Below, in pieces: positions 52,701 through 61,416 of a DNA stretch of 64,000 bases (positions are counted from its first letter, which is position 1; each line of letters starts with the position of its first letter). The translations under genes were made by a program, and so were the position numbers. This DNA comes from Undibacterium sp. KW1. Lineage in GTDB: Bacteria > Pseudomonadota > Gammaproteobacteria > Burkholderiales > Burkholderiaceae_D. The notes under the pieces are model-generated. The model had not been told where the DNA came from and searched no databases. It worked only from the letters and a program-made list of their open reading frames with translations. The stretch lies in the NCBI RefSeq assembly GCF_009937955.1, contig NZ_AP018439.1, positions 2,542,001-2,606,000 of the forward strand. Direction: 5' to 3'.

Positions 52701-53688
52701 GCATCAGCAGACATTCCGCTAGTTCCGCATGAACGATGGCCTTGTTGATACCACCTGGCGTCCTGGAAAAACCATTCAGCGCCTCTTCCAGGGTTTTCTG
52801 GCTGCGTTCATACTGGCCCAACTGTCGCAGCAGGCTGCCAAGATGGGACATGGCATAGCCTATCAGGGCTGGCCATTCCGTTTCATGTGCGCGCTCGGCA
52901 GCCCAGTCAAAGACACCGGCAGCACCTTCGAGGTCACCCACAGTTTGCATGGATTCACCAGAATTACCTGCCGAAATGATGGCCAGCCTGATCAAGCCTG
53001 CCTGGCGGGCCAGTTCACTCGACTGTAGATAATACACAGATGCCCGCGCAGGTTCCCGCCTGCCTTGAATGACTCCTGACGCTGCTGTCAAATGGGCAGC
53101 AACGGCTGGGTGCTCACGATGTTGGTATTGCTTGTCAAACGCCATGTGCCTGACCGAGGCAGCGAGTGGATCATAAAATGCCAGCTCATAGATGACCCAG
53201 GACTCTGCAATGGCGAGCCTGAGTTTGTCATTTGCCCTGGTGTACCAGCCCATCGCTGCTGCGCATGCCCGTGCTTCTCTGGCAGGGTCTCCTTGCTCCA
53301 GCGCCAGCAGGGCTTCGGTCAGACTGGCGTCCCCCAGGCCTGTATTGTCATTCAAGTCAGTGAAGACCGTGACAGCTTCACTGAACAGGAGTTCGGCATT
53401 TTTTTTGTCGCAGAATAAGGCAGCGATTTCTGCACGTATCAGGCAGAGGCGGGCATGGAACTGTCTTCTCAGGGTTTCCGGGGCATCGAGGTCTGCAAGA
53501 TCGGCCAAAACCGACATCGCCAGTGTATTGGCCTGCTGGCTATTCCTTTGCCTTAAATACCAGGCCAGTGTCAATTGACTGATGAATTTATCCAGCCCCT
53601 GTGCTGAAGTCAGCCTGTTGGCAAGCTGGTTTACTTCTTCGTCAGTAGCAAATAGATTCATGGTCGCAAGCGAAATAGAATTGCTCAA
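49765..53688 (-). CDS. Hybrid sensor kinase: TPR-like, GAF, HisKA, HATPase, REC, HPt
   Basis: A 1307-residue soluble multidomain kinase. Residues 1 to about 480 are helical repeats of TPR character (for example [20 protein letters not shown]). A coiled coil precedes a GAF domain (about 535-690). The H box [16 protein letters not shown] has its His near 721, the N box is [13 protein letters not shown] and [13 protein letters not shown] the G2 box. The receiver (about 970-1090) has phospho-Asp near 1022 in [11 protein letters not shown], and the HPt His is near 1173 in [13 protein letters not shown]. No membrane segment is seen. Phosphate should flow His-Asp-His to an external regulator that is not adjacent. 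Confidence 0.88.
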   Translation of the reverse strand: MSNSISLATMNLFATDEEVNQLANRLTSAQGLDKFISQLTLAWYLRQRNSQQANTLAMSVLADLADLDAPETLRRQFHARLCLIRAEIAALFCDKKNAELLFSEAVTVFTDLNDNTGLGDASLTEALLALEQGDPAREARACAAAMGWYTRANDKLRLAIAESWVIYELAFYDPLAASVRHMAFDKQYQHREHPAVAAHLTAASGVIQGRREPARASVYYLQSSELARQAGLIRLAIISAGNSGESMQTVGDLEGAAGVFDWAAERAHETEWPALIGYAMSHLGSLLRQLGQYERSQKTLEEALNGFSRTPGGINKAIVHAELAECLLMQGKTAGAIAAFGEAIALFRAAHSMDDLPQALIRYARALSVSGQADAALAAIDEARSLIHQHQFTALGVNLNQTLAEIHARHIITMPEKMDAPNAIIHYLEESLQTGELTEGWQASTELLMALSDAWADVGDSNKALLYARKAVAAEQRESKKQANNRTAMAQVRHETELIRAEAEQHRLVAVSEARRAATLQEAGATLERLGRIGQQITSNLEPEAVFEAIHFHLKDLLDATTFIIYMLSPDGQMLTQAFGVEENLPHPYHEVALTDERASSARCVRERREIKLELRPDNDFPVVPDTLETLSLLFAPLSIGDRILGVMSIQTPREYAYGERECLIFRTLCSYGAIALDNANAYRELRLTQQQLESASMTERQARRKAEDATRLKSEFLANMSHEIRTPMNAVIGLAHLALQTRLTPKQYDYVSKIHHAGESLLGIINDILDFSKIEAGMLDVEKIPFSIKDVLNSVSTLTSQKAIEKQIAYIVSIAEEVPAHLRGDPLRLGQVLTNLVNNAVKFTPAGGEIELSVSRPPTTSATTDLTFSVRDTGIGMSVAQQQSLFQPFTQADGSTTRKYGGTGLGLSISRRLVELMGGQIEVSSQENQGSTFSFTLPLEIDFTLHTASDTHAESHHSHNSNFAIQNHAGRRVLLAEDNPVNQQIAIELLSMIGITADVADNGEEAVRLIMANEPGYYAMIFMDLQMPIMDGHEAAAKIRLDARLDDTPIIALTAHAVGDIRERCMREGMQDYLTKPIQPDALFSIVSHWMDTEHELPVPGSLITSTVFDDEDAGFPQFNELDTSLGLHYMGGRHEFYINMLHRFEQSQADTLHELNRLIQIGEYGNAERLSHTLKGLAGSIGATKLQKIAAELEYKLSKEEDREFILETLEPLTQSLNAVLDELKTVLPGILPQHEEIIVDEAEAKNIVTELRSLLAASDADAQSLFEENETAIATQFNPDAMIQLRHYMHQFEFESAAKLIEQQ

Positions 53689-53914
53689 ATCATACCTTAT
53701 GCGAGTCTGCTTGGCGGATTAAGAGTCCCACTGTGTTGCAATCTTCACAGATATGCATGCAGAACAGGTTTGTACCAGGAACTTTTCAAGCCCGGATTCA
53801 TCTGATCCCACTGATTGATATTCTATTGATATATTATCGCCTGCATCTTGAGACGCTATAGTCCAGAATCGATCAATAATTGAAATTTAAATAATAATCA
53901 AAGAGGGGAAATCT

Positions 53915-56900
53915 ATGCGTGTGTCAAAACTGTTGCCTCTGGCCTGGGCTGTCGTACTGTGTTTGCCAGCATTGGCGGCAGAGCCAGTCACCAAGCCGGA
54001 TATAGAAAAAAAGAAATGGGATGTCAATCATCCACCCGGCGAAAGCAAAACAGTCAATATTGACACCCGCACCGGCACGTGGATGAGCGTGGATGTCAGC
54101 CCCGACGGCAAACAACTGGTGTTTGATTTGCTCGGCGACTTATATACGCTACCCATTGCCGGTGGTGAAGCCAAGGCTCTGACACACTCTATCGCCTGGG
54201 AAATGCAGGCGCGCTTTTCGCCAGATGGCAAACAGATCGCCTATATGTCTGATGCGGGTGGTGGTGACAATGTCTGGGTCATGAATGTCGATGGCAGCAA
54301 CGCACATGCAGTCAGCAAAGAGGATTTTCGGTTATTGAATAATCCTGTCTGGCACCCGAATGGCCAGTACATTGCCGCACGCAAGCACTATACCGGCACC
54401 CGTTCACTGGGTTCTGGTGAAATCTGGCTGTATCATCAGAGCGGTGGCACAGGCGTGCAATTGAATGAAAAACCCAACTGGCAAAAAGACCTGGGTGAAC
54501 CGGCATTTTCACCTGATGGCTGCTATGTCTATTATTCGCAAGACACAACACCAGGTACGTCCTTTGAATACAATAAAAATTCTAACGGCCAGATTTATCA
54601 GATTTTCCGCCGTGACCTGCAAGATGGCAAGGTCAAAGCGCTCGTCAGCGGCCCTGGCGGAGCAGTGCGCCCCGTACCTTCTCCAGACGGCAAATACCTG
54701 GCTTTCGTGCGCCGCATCCGCAATCAGTCTGCCTTGTTCCTGAAAAATTTGCAGACAGGCGAGGAAACAGCAGCTTGGCCAGAGCTGGAACGTGACATGC
54801 AAGAAGCCTGGGCCATACAAGGTGTATATCCAGCCTTTGCCTGGATGCCGGGTAGCAAGGAGATTGTAGTCTGGGCCAAGGGTAAACTCTGGCGTCTAGA
54901 CCCATTCAGCCACAAGGCAGTCGAAATTCCTTTTCATGTGAAAGATACCCGGGAAGTGCGCAGTGCCTTGCGCTTCCCGCAAGAAGTTGCGCCTGATCAG
55001 TTCGATGTGCATCAATTGCGCTGGGTGAATGTCGCGCCGCAGGGGGATAAAGTTGTTTACTCGGCGCTGGGACATATCTATGTCAAGGACCTGCCAAATG
55101 GCACACCACGCCGCTTGACTACGCAAAGCACGCATTTTGAATTCTTCCCCAGCTTTTCGCGTGACGGAAAGTCGGTCGTATTCAGTAGCTGGAATGATGA
55201 AAAGCTCGGTGCAGTCAGAACGGTTGAGCTTGCCAGCGGCAAGGAAACCATAGTGACCAAGGCCCCGGGTAAATATCTGCAGGCGCGTTTTTCACCTGAT
55301 GGCAAACAAGTTGCTTACGTCAAAGCCAAGGGTGGCTACCTGACTACGCCCTGGCATGGCATGGAAACGGGCGTGTTCCTGGCGAATACAGACGGTAAAT
55401 CCGAACCTCGCCTGTTGACGGAGGAGGGTGGTTCACCGCAATTTGGCAAAGATGGGCAGGCAGTGTATGTCACACGCACACAATATACTGGTGAAGTCGA
55501 TTGGACTACTTCACTGGTACGCGTGCCTCTGGATGGCAAACCTGAACAGCCAGTCGCAAAAAGTGAATTTGCCGGTGAATTTGCGATTTCGCCAGATGGT
55601 GAATGGCTGGCTTTCGGCGAGCGTTACCATGCTTATGTAACGCCGTTCCCTCTGGCTGGCAAGGCGGTCACCATAGGGCAGAAAATGGATGCACTGCCCG
55701 TCAAGCAACTGGACGTGAATGCCGGTCAATACCTGCACTGGTCTGGCGACAGCAAGCGTATCAATTTCTCACTCGGCGATGAATTATTCAGCCGTGAATT
55801 GAAAGATGCTTTTGCTTTCGTGCCGGGCGCACCTGCCGAGTTGCCTAAGCCAGCAGAGCAGGGGCAAAAGATAGGCTTCCGCCAGACGTCTGACAAACCG
55901 AGTGGTTACACAGTCATATCCGGCGCCAGAATCGTCACCATGAAAGGCGAAGAAGTCATAGAAGATGGCCGTATCGTCGTCAAGGATAATCGCATCGTCA
56001 GTGTCGGTAAATCTGTTGATGTCGCCATACCCGCAGGCGCAACCCAGATCGATGCTAAGGGCAAAACCATCTTGCCGGGCCTGGTTGATGTGCACTGGCA
56101 TGGCAGCATGGGTGAGAGCGGTATTATCCCGCAGCAAAGCTGGGTCAATTATGCTTCGCTTGCTTTTGGTGTGACGACCATCCATGATCCATCGAACGAT
56201 ACTGGCGAAATATTCACGCAAAGTGAATTGCAAAGAGCCGGACAAGTACTGGGGCCACGTATTTACTCTACCGGCACTATCCTCTATGGTGCCAAGGGCA
56301 ATTTCGCCGCCATCGTCAATAATCTCGATGACGCCATGACACATTTGAAGCGTCTCAAAGCAGCGGGCGCGATTTCAGTCAAGAGCTACAACCAGCCAAG
56401 ACGTGAGCAACGCCAGCAAGTGCTGGAGGCTGCCCGCCTGACGCAAATGATGGTTGTGCCTGAAGGAGGTTCGCTGTTCCAGACCAATATGAGCATGGTA
56501 GTTGATGGTCACACTGGTGTTGAACATGCCTTGCCAGTTGAAAAAGTCTATGACGACGTCAAACAACTGTGGTCGCAGACGCAGGTAGGCTATACCCCGA
56601 CGCTGGGAGTTGCCTACGGTGGCCTCGATGGCGAGCACTACTGGTATGCCCATACCGATGTCTGGAAACATCCTCTGCTGAGTAAATATGTTCCGCGTTC
56701 AGTACTGGAGCCACGTAGCGTCAGGCGTGAGACTGCACCGGAAGAAGACTTCAATGTCATCAAGGTGGCGCAGACTGCAACCGCCTTGCAACGTGCCGGT
56801 GTTCCCGTCAATCTGGGAGCACATGGTCAGCGTGAAGGCCTCGCAGCACACTGGGAATTATGGACCCTGGTCAAAGGCGGTATGACACCGATGGAGGCCA

Positions 56901-57187
56901 TACGCAGCGGTACCATCAATGGCGCACGTTATCTGGGCATGGATAAGGACATAGGCTCTCTGGAAGTCGGCAAGCTGGCAGACTTAATGATTATTGATGG
57001 CGATGTCCTCAAAGACATACAGCAATCAGACAAACTCAGCCATGTCATGCTGAATGGACGTTTGTATGAATCTGCTACCTTGAATGAAGTTGGTAAAAAC
57101 AAAAAAGCACGCAAGCCGTTCTTTTTTGAGGGTAAGAGTGCTGGCGAAATGCCCATAGAAGCCGATGGACATGCGCACGGTCACTGA
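53915..57187 (+). CDS. Exported amidohydrolase with N-terminal WD40-like (PD40) beta-propeller
   Basis: A 1090-residue exported protein. The signal peptide is MRVSKLLPLAWAVVLCLPAL followed by AAEP. Residues about 40-640 hold repeated PD40 motifs (SPDGKQLVFD, SPDGKQIAYMSD, SPDGKYLAF, SRDGKSVVFSS, SPDGKQVAYVK, SPDGEWLAFGE), which form TolB-like propeller blades. Residues about 665-1080 are a metal-dependent amidohydrolase: TILPGLVDVHWHGSMGES (HxH near 727), later GHTGVEHALPVEK and GAHGQREGLAAHWEL, then GSLEVGKLADLMIIDGD. The C-terminal tail ends in a His-rich GHAHGH. The substrate is unknown; dipeptide- or imide-like cyclic amides are typical. A strong terminator follows. Confidence 0.87.
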   Translation: MRVSKLLPLAWAVVLCLPALAAEPVTKPDIEKKKWDVNHPPGESKTVNIDTRTGTWMSVDVSPDGKQLVFDLLGDLYTLPIAGGEAKALTHSIAWEMQARFSPDGKQIAYMSDAGGGDNVWVMNVDGSNAHAVSKEDFRLLNNPVWHPNGQYIAARKHYTGTRSLGSGEIWLYHQSGGTGVQLNEKPNWQKDLGEPAFSPDGCYVYYSQDTTPGTSFEYNKNSNGQIYQIFRRDLQDGKVKALVSGPGGAVRPVPSPDGKYLAFVRRIRNQSALFLKNLQTGEETAAWPELERDMQEAWAIQGVYPAFAWMPGSKEIVVWAKGKLWRLDPFSHKAVEIPFHVKDTREVRSALRFPQEVAPDQFDVHQLRWVNVAPQGDKVVYSALGHIYVKDLPNGTPRRLTTQSTHFEFFPSFSRDGKSVVFSSWNDEKLGAVRTVELASGKETIVTKAPGKYLQARFSPDGKQVAYVKAKGGYLTTPWHGMETGVFLANTDGKSEPRLLTEEGGSPQFGKDGQAVYVTRTQYTGEVDWTTSLVRVPLDGKPEQPVAKSEFAGEFAISPDGEWLAFGERYHAYVTPFPLAGKAVTIGQKMDALPVKQLDVNAGQYLHWSGDSKRINFSLGDELFSRELKDAFAFVPGAPAELPKPAEQGQKIGFRQTSDKPSGYTVISGARIVTMKGEEVIEDGRIVVKDNRIVSVGKSVDVAIPAGATQIDAKGKTILPGLVDVHWHGSMGESGIIPQQSWVNYASLAFGVTTIHDPSNDTGEIFTQSELQRAGQVLGPRIYSTGTILYGAKGNFAAIVNNLDDAMTHLKRLKAAGAISVKSYNQPRREQRQQVLEAARLTQMMVVPEGGSLFQTNMSMVVDGHTGVEHALPVEKVYDDVKQLWSQTQVGYTPTLGVAYGGLDGEHYWYAHTDVWKHPLLSKYVPRSVLEPRSVRRETAPEEDFNVIKVAQTATALQRAGVPVNLGAHGQREGLAAHWELWTLVKGGMTPMEAIRSGTINGARYLGMDKDIGSLEVGKLADLMIIDGDVLKDIQQSDKLSHVMLNGRLYESATLNEVGKNKKARKPFFFEGKSAGEMPIEADGHAHGH

Positions 57188-57223
57188 TATTGATAAAAAT
57201 CACTGACCTCATCAGGAATGAAG

Positions 57224-57255
57224 AATGCAGCTATTGAAAAATAGCTGCATTTTTT
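57224..57255 (+). terminator. Terminator after the PD40-amidohydrolase gene
   Basis: AATGCAGCTAT (57224-57234) and ATAGCTGCATT (57241-57251) form a perfect 11-bp stem with a 6-base loop followed by four T. Confidence 0.9.
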
Positions 57256-57345
57256 ATGTCTTTCGTCAGGCAAACATACAGTTTGATCTGGCTATTCAAA
57301 CAGCCTGTATCCTAAGTTGCTGGTGGCATGTGTCACAATAGAGGC

Positions 57346-57375
57346 TTGACGCATTAGTCTGGTGCATTTTATATT
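57346..57375 (+). promoter_or_regulatory. Candidate sigma-70 promoter of the aminotransferase
   Basis: TTGACG (57346-57351) and TATATT (57370-57375) are 18 bases apart, close to the sigma-70 consensus, and lie 68 bases before the aminotransferase ATG. Confidence 0.5.
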
Positions 57376-57442
57376 GCTTTAATGATATTAAATTGCCGGC
57401 TTTGCAGCCTTGATTCTATGTCCAACCATCTGGAGTTCTATC

Positions 57443-58636
57443 ATGTTTCAGCACGTCGAAGCCTATCCTGGCGATCCTATCTTGTCTTTGAACGAGGCCT
57501 TTGGTAAAGACCCTCGCACCAACAAGATCAATTTGTCTATCGGTATTTATTTTGACGATGCTGGCAAGATTCCCATGCTGCCATCTGTGCGTGCAGCAGA
57601 ACACAAGGTCGTGGCAGATGCTGGTGCCCGTCCTTATCTGCCTATGGAAGGTGCAGCAAATTTCCGCACGGCTGTGCAGGAACTTTTGTTTGGCGCAGAC
57701 AGCGCAGCAGTCAAAGCTGGCCGTGTCGTGACCATACAGGCTGTCGGTTCCAGTGGTGGCCTCAAGGTGGGCGGTGATTTCATCAAACGTTATTTCCCGA
57801 CATCGATCATGCTGGTCAGCGATCCTACCTGGGATAATCACAAAGCTGTGTTCGAAGGTTGCGGTCTGACTGTCAAAACCTATCCTTACTATGATGCAGC
57901 AACTGGTGGCTTGCGTTTTGATGCCATGATAGAAGCATTGAAAGCCGCAGAAAAGAAAAGCATCGTCCTGCTGCATGCCTGCTGCCACAACCCTACAGGT
58001 GTGGATCTGACGCAAGAGCAGTGGCAACAACTGGTGCCGGTATTGAAAGAGCGTGAACTGATTGCTTTCCTTGATCTGGCTTACCAGGGTTATGGCGATG
58101 GTATCGTAGAAGATGCCTATGCCGTGCGTTTGCTGGCTGACCGGGGCTTGAGCTTCTTCGTTGCGAATTCCTTCTCCAAGAGCATGAGCCTGTATGGCGA
58201 ACGTTGCGGTGCCCTGAGTGTCGTTTGCCCGGATGCGGCACAGGCAGTCAATGTACTGGGTCAGATGAAGGCAACGATACGACGCAACTATTCCAACCCA
58301 CCGCTGCATGGCGGCCAGTTGGTTGCCCGTGTATTGAGCGACCCTGAGCTGCGTCCTATGTGGGAAGCAGAAGTTGTCGCTATGCGTGACCGTATCCAGC
58401 TCATGCGCCGTAAATTGCATGATGTGCTGAGTGCGAAATTGCCAGGCCGTGACTTTAGTTACTTCCTGACGCAGCGCGGCATGTTCAGCTACACAGGTTT
58501 GACTGCTGAGCAATGTGATCGCCTGAAAGAAGAGTTCGGTGTTTATCTGGTCCGTTCTGGCCGTATGTGTATTGCGGGTTTGAATACTGGCAATGTTGAA
58601 GCGACTGCGAATGCAATCGCGGCTGTTTTAGGCTGA
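57443..58636 (+). CDS. tyrB: Aromatic-amino-acid / aspartate aminotransferase
   Basis: About 397 residues of fold-type I aminotransferase. It begins MFQHVEAYPGDPILSLNEAF, almost as in E. coli TyrB, and has SIGIYFDDAGKIP, LPMEGAANFRTAVQELLFG, HACCHNPTGVDLT and the PLP Lys in NSFSKSMSLYGERCG. The C-terminus has the substrate Arg in SGRMCIAGLNTGNV. It converts aromatic 2-oxo acids or oxaloacetate with glutamate. ATG 57443 has CTGGAG upstream; TTG 57410 would add 11 residues. A single gene between two terminators. Confidence 0.93.
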   Translation: MFQHVEAYPGDPILSLNEAFGKDPRTNKINLSIGIYFDDAGKIPMLPSVRAAEHKVVADAGARPYLPMEGAANFRTAVQELLFGADSAAVKAGRVVTIQAVGSSGGLKVGGDFIKRYFPTSIMLVSDPTWDNHKAVFEGCGLTVKTYPYYDAATGGLRFDAMIEALKAAEKKSIVLLHACCHNPTGVDLTQEQWQQLVPVLKERELIAFLDLAYQGYGDGIVEDAYAVRLLADRGLSFFVANSFSKSMSLYGERCGALSVVCPDAAQAVNVLGQMKATIRRNYSNPPLHGGQLVARVLSDPELRPMWEAEVVAMRDRIQLMRRKLHDVLSAKLPGRDFSYFLTQRGMFSYTGLTAEQCDRLKEEFGVYLVRSGRMCIAGLNTGNVEATANAIAAVLG

Positions 58637-58644
58637 TTGTCATT

Positions 58645-58678
58645 GTCCCTGTCCGCACGTCTTGCGGGCAGGGACTTT
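58645..58678 (+). terminator. Terminator after tyrB
   Basis: GTCCCTGTCCGCA (58645-58657) pairs with TGCGGGCAGGGAC (58663-58675) through 13 bp including one G-T pair, with a 5-base loop. The T tract is short (TTT). Confidence 0.75.
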
Positions 58679-58695
58679 CATCGTTGTGGCTTTAT

Positions 58696-59172
58696 ATGAA
58701 AAATACTTACCTGTTGTCTTTACTGGTGTTTTTGACCGCAAATGCTTCTTCTGCTGAGCTGGTTTATAAAACCTATGTGAATGGTCGATATGGTTTTTCG
58801 ATAGATTATCCAGACTACCTTATCCCGCAAGGTGAAGCTGCCAATGGTGACGGCCAGGTGTTTTTATCCAAAGATGGTGAGGCTGAGTTGCGTGTTTATG
58901 CCAGGGCCTGCATAGAGGAATGGGATACGACTCCGGCAGAATTCCTTAAAAAGGCAGAAACAGAAAAAGTGAAAGAAGGCAGGGTCATTTCTTATCGCGC
59001 CAAAGGAAAAGGTTTTGCCGTTGTCTCTGGCACCAAGGGCAAGCAGATTTATTACGATAAATTACTGACGACTGGTAACTGGTGTACTTTCTTCCAATGG
59101 AATTACGCCGTCAGTAACAAAGAAAAATATGATGAGGCAACCAGACTCATCGCCAACTCTTTCAAGCCCTGA
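58696..59172 (+). CDS. Exported hypothetical protein
   Basis: About 158 residues with a signal peptide (MKNTYLLSLLVFLTANASSA). The mature part has YGFSIDYPDYLIPQGEAANG and RLIANSFKP at the end. This layout (signal, then Y-G-F-S-I-D-Y-P strand) resembles small secreted proteins of unknown role in proteobacteria. ATG 58696 is chosen; TTG 58684 would add four residues before the signal. Two Cys in the mature part may form a disulfide. Confidence 0.65.
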   Translation: MKNTYLLSLLVFLTANASSAELVYKTYVNGRYGFSIDYPDYLIPQGEAANGDGQVFLSKDGEAELRVYARACIEEWDTTPAEFLKKAETEKVKEGRVISYRAKGKGFAVVSGTKGKQIYYDKLLTTGNWCTFFQWNYAVSNKEKYDEATRLIANSFKP

Positions 59173-59296
59173 TCTTTCTATCCTGAAATAAAAAAATCAT
59201 CAAAAAAATATCAAAAAAGATAATTCTTGCGATGATAAATTCAACTCAAAATGTTAATATGGCATTTCTGTCATTTTCATTCCATGCGGAGTAGTC

Positions 59297-59812
59297 ATGA
59301 AGCCAGCTGTGCAATTATTGTGGTGGATGCGTGTATACCTGCTGGGGCTTTGTATTGCTCTCTCAGGGTGCGCGACCCAACTTGCACCCGCTTATGACAA
59401 AACGGTGGTTGATGGTTTGGCCGCCGTCAATACTGACACCATGATTTTGCTCGCCAGCGTGTCTAACGGCAGCGATAAAAACAGCTTCTCCTCCCGCGTT
59501 GATAATTACAATTCACTGATTGGACGGCTGGACGCACTGAGTTTGCAGGCTGGTGCCCGGCCCATGCCAAAAAACAAGGTGACCGATACCATTAATCAAT
59601 TACTTGATAAACGTGGCAGCCCAGCCATGTCTGGTGACGACAGCACACCGCCTAGCGCGTATGCCATCAAAAAAGTATCAGAAACCTTGAGTAAAATGCG
59701 TGATGTTGACCGTCTGCAAGGCGTGACTGCTTATGAGGCGCAGGCTTTCAAGGGGCAGGCCGTGATCTATCTCGATCAGGCAATTACGTATGAAAATTTC
59801 TTGCAGCGTTAA
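59297..59812 (+). CDS. Hypothetical lipoprotein
   Basis: A 171-residue protein with a lipoprotein signal ending CIALSGCATQLAP (lipobox LSGC). The remainder is alpha-helical with DKTVVDGLAAVNTDTMILLA and AYAIKKVSETLSKMRD. A weak GGAG lies upstream of ATG 59297. No known domain. A 14-base gap separates it from the next small gene, so both probably form an operon. Confidence 0.7.
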   Translation: MKPAVQLLWWMRVYLLGLCIALSGCATQLAPAYDKTVVDGLAAVNTDTMILLASVSNGSDKNSFSSRVDNYNSLIGRLDALSLQAGARPMPKNKVTDTINQLLDKRGSPAMSGDDSTPPSAYAIKKVSETLSKMRDVDRLQGVTAYEAQAFKGQAVIYLDQAITYENFLQR

Positions 59813-59826
59813 TTTGGGGAATAAAT

Positions 59827-60174
59827 ATGGCACTTGATCTTGATCAACTCGTCGCTGACATGCAGGCCGCAGCTTCTGGTGTTTTACAGGCTGATGTAAC
59901 AACCTTGCGCGGATTTACGCAACAACAATTAAAAGCCATAGCACAACAGGCTGGGCTGGTCAGTACCGGCATATTGACCAAGCAGATTACGCCTGAAACC
60001 CAGCAGTTTTTCCTGGATGGGCTGGAGGATATGGCCTTAAGCTTCGCTAAAACCTTACGGGGTTTGCTGATGGTCACCATAGAAAAAGTCTGGAATGCAG
60101 TTGTAGGCGTACTCTGGTCTGCAATTTCCAAGGCGACCAATCTGGTATTGTCTGTACCGGTCATGAATTCTTGA
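59827..60174 (+). CDS. Hypothetical small protein
   Basis: A 115-residue helical protein with GGGGAA upstream of the ATG. It has DQLVADMQAAASGVLQADVT, then a hydrophobic or amphipathic segment (residues about 75-107, LRGLLMVTIEKVWNAVVGVL). It is the second gene after the lipoprotein and may associate with the membrane. I do not recognise a family. Confidence 0.6.
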   Translation: MALDLDQLVADMQAAASGVLQADVTTLRGFTQQQLKAIAQQAGLVSTGILTKQITPETQQFFLDGLEDMALSFAKTLRGLLMVTIEKVWNAVVGVLWSAISKATNLVLSVPVMNS

Positions 60175-60206
60175 AGCTTACTTGGCATATTCCGAAGCCG
60201 ATTTTT

Positions 60207-60764
60207 TTAAGACAAACTGCACGAGTCTTCATTGCATCCCACGGCCTGCTTGGGTTTGCCTTGATTCGCGCTGACAAGCTCTTCTGTAGCATCTGTCTCT
60301 GCCACCAACTGACCCAGCATACTGCCTAATTTGAGATCATCAATGTGACCAAAGTGGTGAAATCTGATGCGCCCCTGCCGGTCTATGAGCAAGATGCTTG
60401 GCGTGCCGCGCAAGCCATATTTCTGCATGCTCAAAGGTATTCCACTGAAAGGATCTGACATGTCGATGGCAATCGGGAAGCGCAATCGGTATTCATGGAT
60501 AAAGGCCTTTAAGGCTTCTTTACCCATCGCATTGTGATGCTCAAATACTGTGTGCAATCCTATAACAGCAAGTTCTTGCTGCGAAAATGCATTCCTTACC
60601 GCACTTGCCTGTGGCAAGCCATGTGTGACACAGGCGGGGCATAGCATTTGAAAACTATGCAGGAGTACAACCTTGCCGCGTAAAGACTGCAGGCTGATAG
60701 CAGTATCCGTGTTAAGCCAATCCGATGTGATAAGTTCAGCTGCTATGCTATTGATCATAGACAT
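60207..60764 (-). CDS. Thioredoxin-like (redoxin/TlpA-type) protein
   Basis: About 185 residues of thioredoxin fold. It opens WLNTDTAISLQSLRGKVVLL, then the active site FQMLCPACVTHGLP (CPAC), and GLRGTPSILLIDRQGRIRFH has the cis-Pro. No signal peptide is seen, so it should be cytoplasmic. The C-terminal tail carries two more Cys (VGCNEDSCSLS). ATG 60764 with GGAAAG upstream is chosen; a longer frame to 60821 would run through a hairpin. It follows the CMD gene on the same strand and probably reduces or oxidises the same type of substrate. Confidence 0.78.
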   Translation of the reverse strand: MSMINSIAAELITSDWLNTDTAISLQSLRGKVVLLHSFQMLCPACVTHGLPQASAVRNAFSQQELAVIGLHTVFEHHNAMGKEALKAFIHEYRLRFPIAIDMSDPFSGIPLSMQKYGLRGTPSILLIDRQGRIRFHHFGHIDDLKLGSMLGQLVAETDATEELVSANQGKPKQAVGCNEDSCSLS

Positions 60765-60800
60765 TTTTATTCTTTCCGTTTTATTTGAATTTATCTGAGC

Positions 60801-60824
60801 AAGGTGCGGAGTTATCCGCACCTT
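60801..60824 (-). other. Hairpin between the CMD gene and the redoxin gene
   Basis: AAGGTGCGG (60801-60809) and CCGCACCTT (60816-60824) form a perfect 9-bp stem with a 6-base loop, located 11 bases after the CMD stop on the minus strand. It lacks a T tract, so it could be a processing site, weak terminator or stabiliser between two co-transcribed genes. Confidence 0.6.
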
Positions 60825-60834
60825 TAAAAACTGA

Positions 60835-61386
60835 TTAATTTTTGCTGGCTGCGTTCAGCTTGACTTTGGGAAAATCAACCGGTACGTCCAGCGCCACATT
60901 GATATAGTTGGTGTACAGATTGAGAGCGACGTGCGCCATAATTTCAACGATATGTTCATCGTTATAACCATTTGACCGTAAAGCTTCCACATCGTCTCTA
61001 TTGATTTGGGCTCGCTTGCTGACTACCTTCAGTGCAAATTTCAGTACGGCGTCGGTTTTCGCGTCATGTGAATTGCCTGACTGGGCTGCCGCCATTTCTG
61101 CGGCACTGGCACCTGCTTTTTGTCCCAATACGGTATGTGCTGCCAGGCAGTATTCGCACTGATTCTGATTTGCTATGGCAACTGCAATTTGCTCTCCCAG
61201 TTTTGCCGGGATGACGCCATTGCCCAGGGCCGCAAACGCAGACCACATGCTATTAAGGGCTGCAGTAGAGTTGGCGACAGCGCGGAACATATTTGGCGTA
61301 GCACCAAAGGCAGTATTGATGTCATTCAAAATGGCATGACGAGTACCAGAAGTTTCTTTGAGATTGATGAGTTGAATATGAGACAT
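60835..61386 (-). CDS. Carboxymuconolactone decarboxylase / AhpD-like peroxidase family protein
   Basis: A 183-residue protein with the AhpD-like core NQCEYCLAAHTVLGQKAG, in which two Cys and one His form a redox centre. The segment preceding it, ALGNGVIPAKLGEQIAVAIA, is typical of the family, and the C-terminus NYINVALDVPVDFPKV is also common there. It may reduce peroxides or alkyl hydroperoxides. It is between an exported protein gene (61417-62187) and the redoxin gene, all on the minus strand. Confidence 0.85.
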   Translation of the reverse strand: MSHIQLINLKETSGTRHAILNDINTAFGATPNMFRAVANSTAALNSMWSAFAALGNGVIPAKLGEQIAVAIANQNQCEYCLAAHTVLGQKAGASAAEMAAAQSGNSHDAKTDAVLKFALKVVSKRAQINRDDVEALRSNGYNDEHIVEIMAHVALNLYTNYINVALDVPVDFPKVKLNAASKN

Positions 61387-61416
61387 GGTGATTCCTTTTG
61401 GGTTTGCGATGTTGGC

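Noticed and set aside
57416..58513. 365-codon minus-strand frame antisense to tyrB
   Set aside because: Shadow of an unmistakable aminotransferase; composition atypical.
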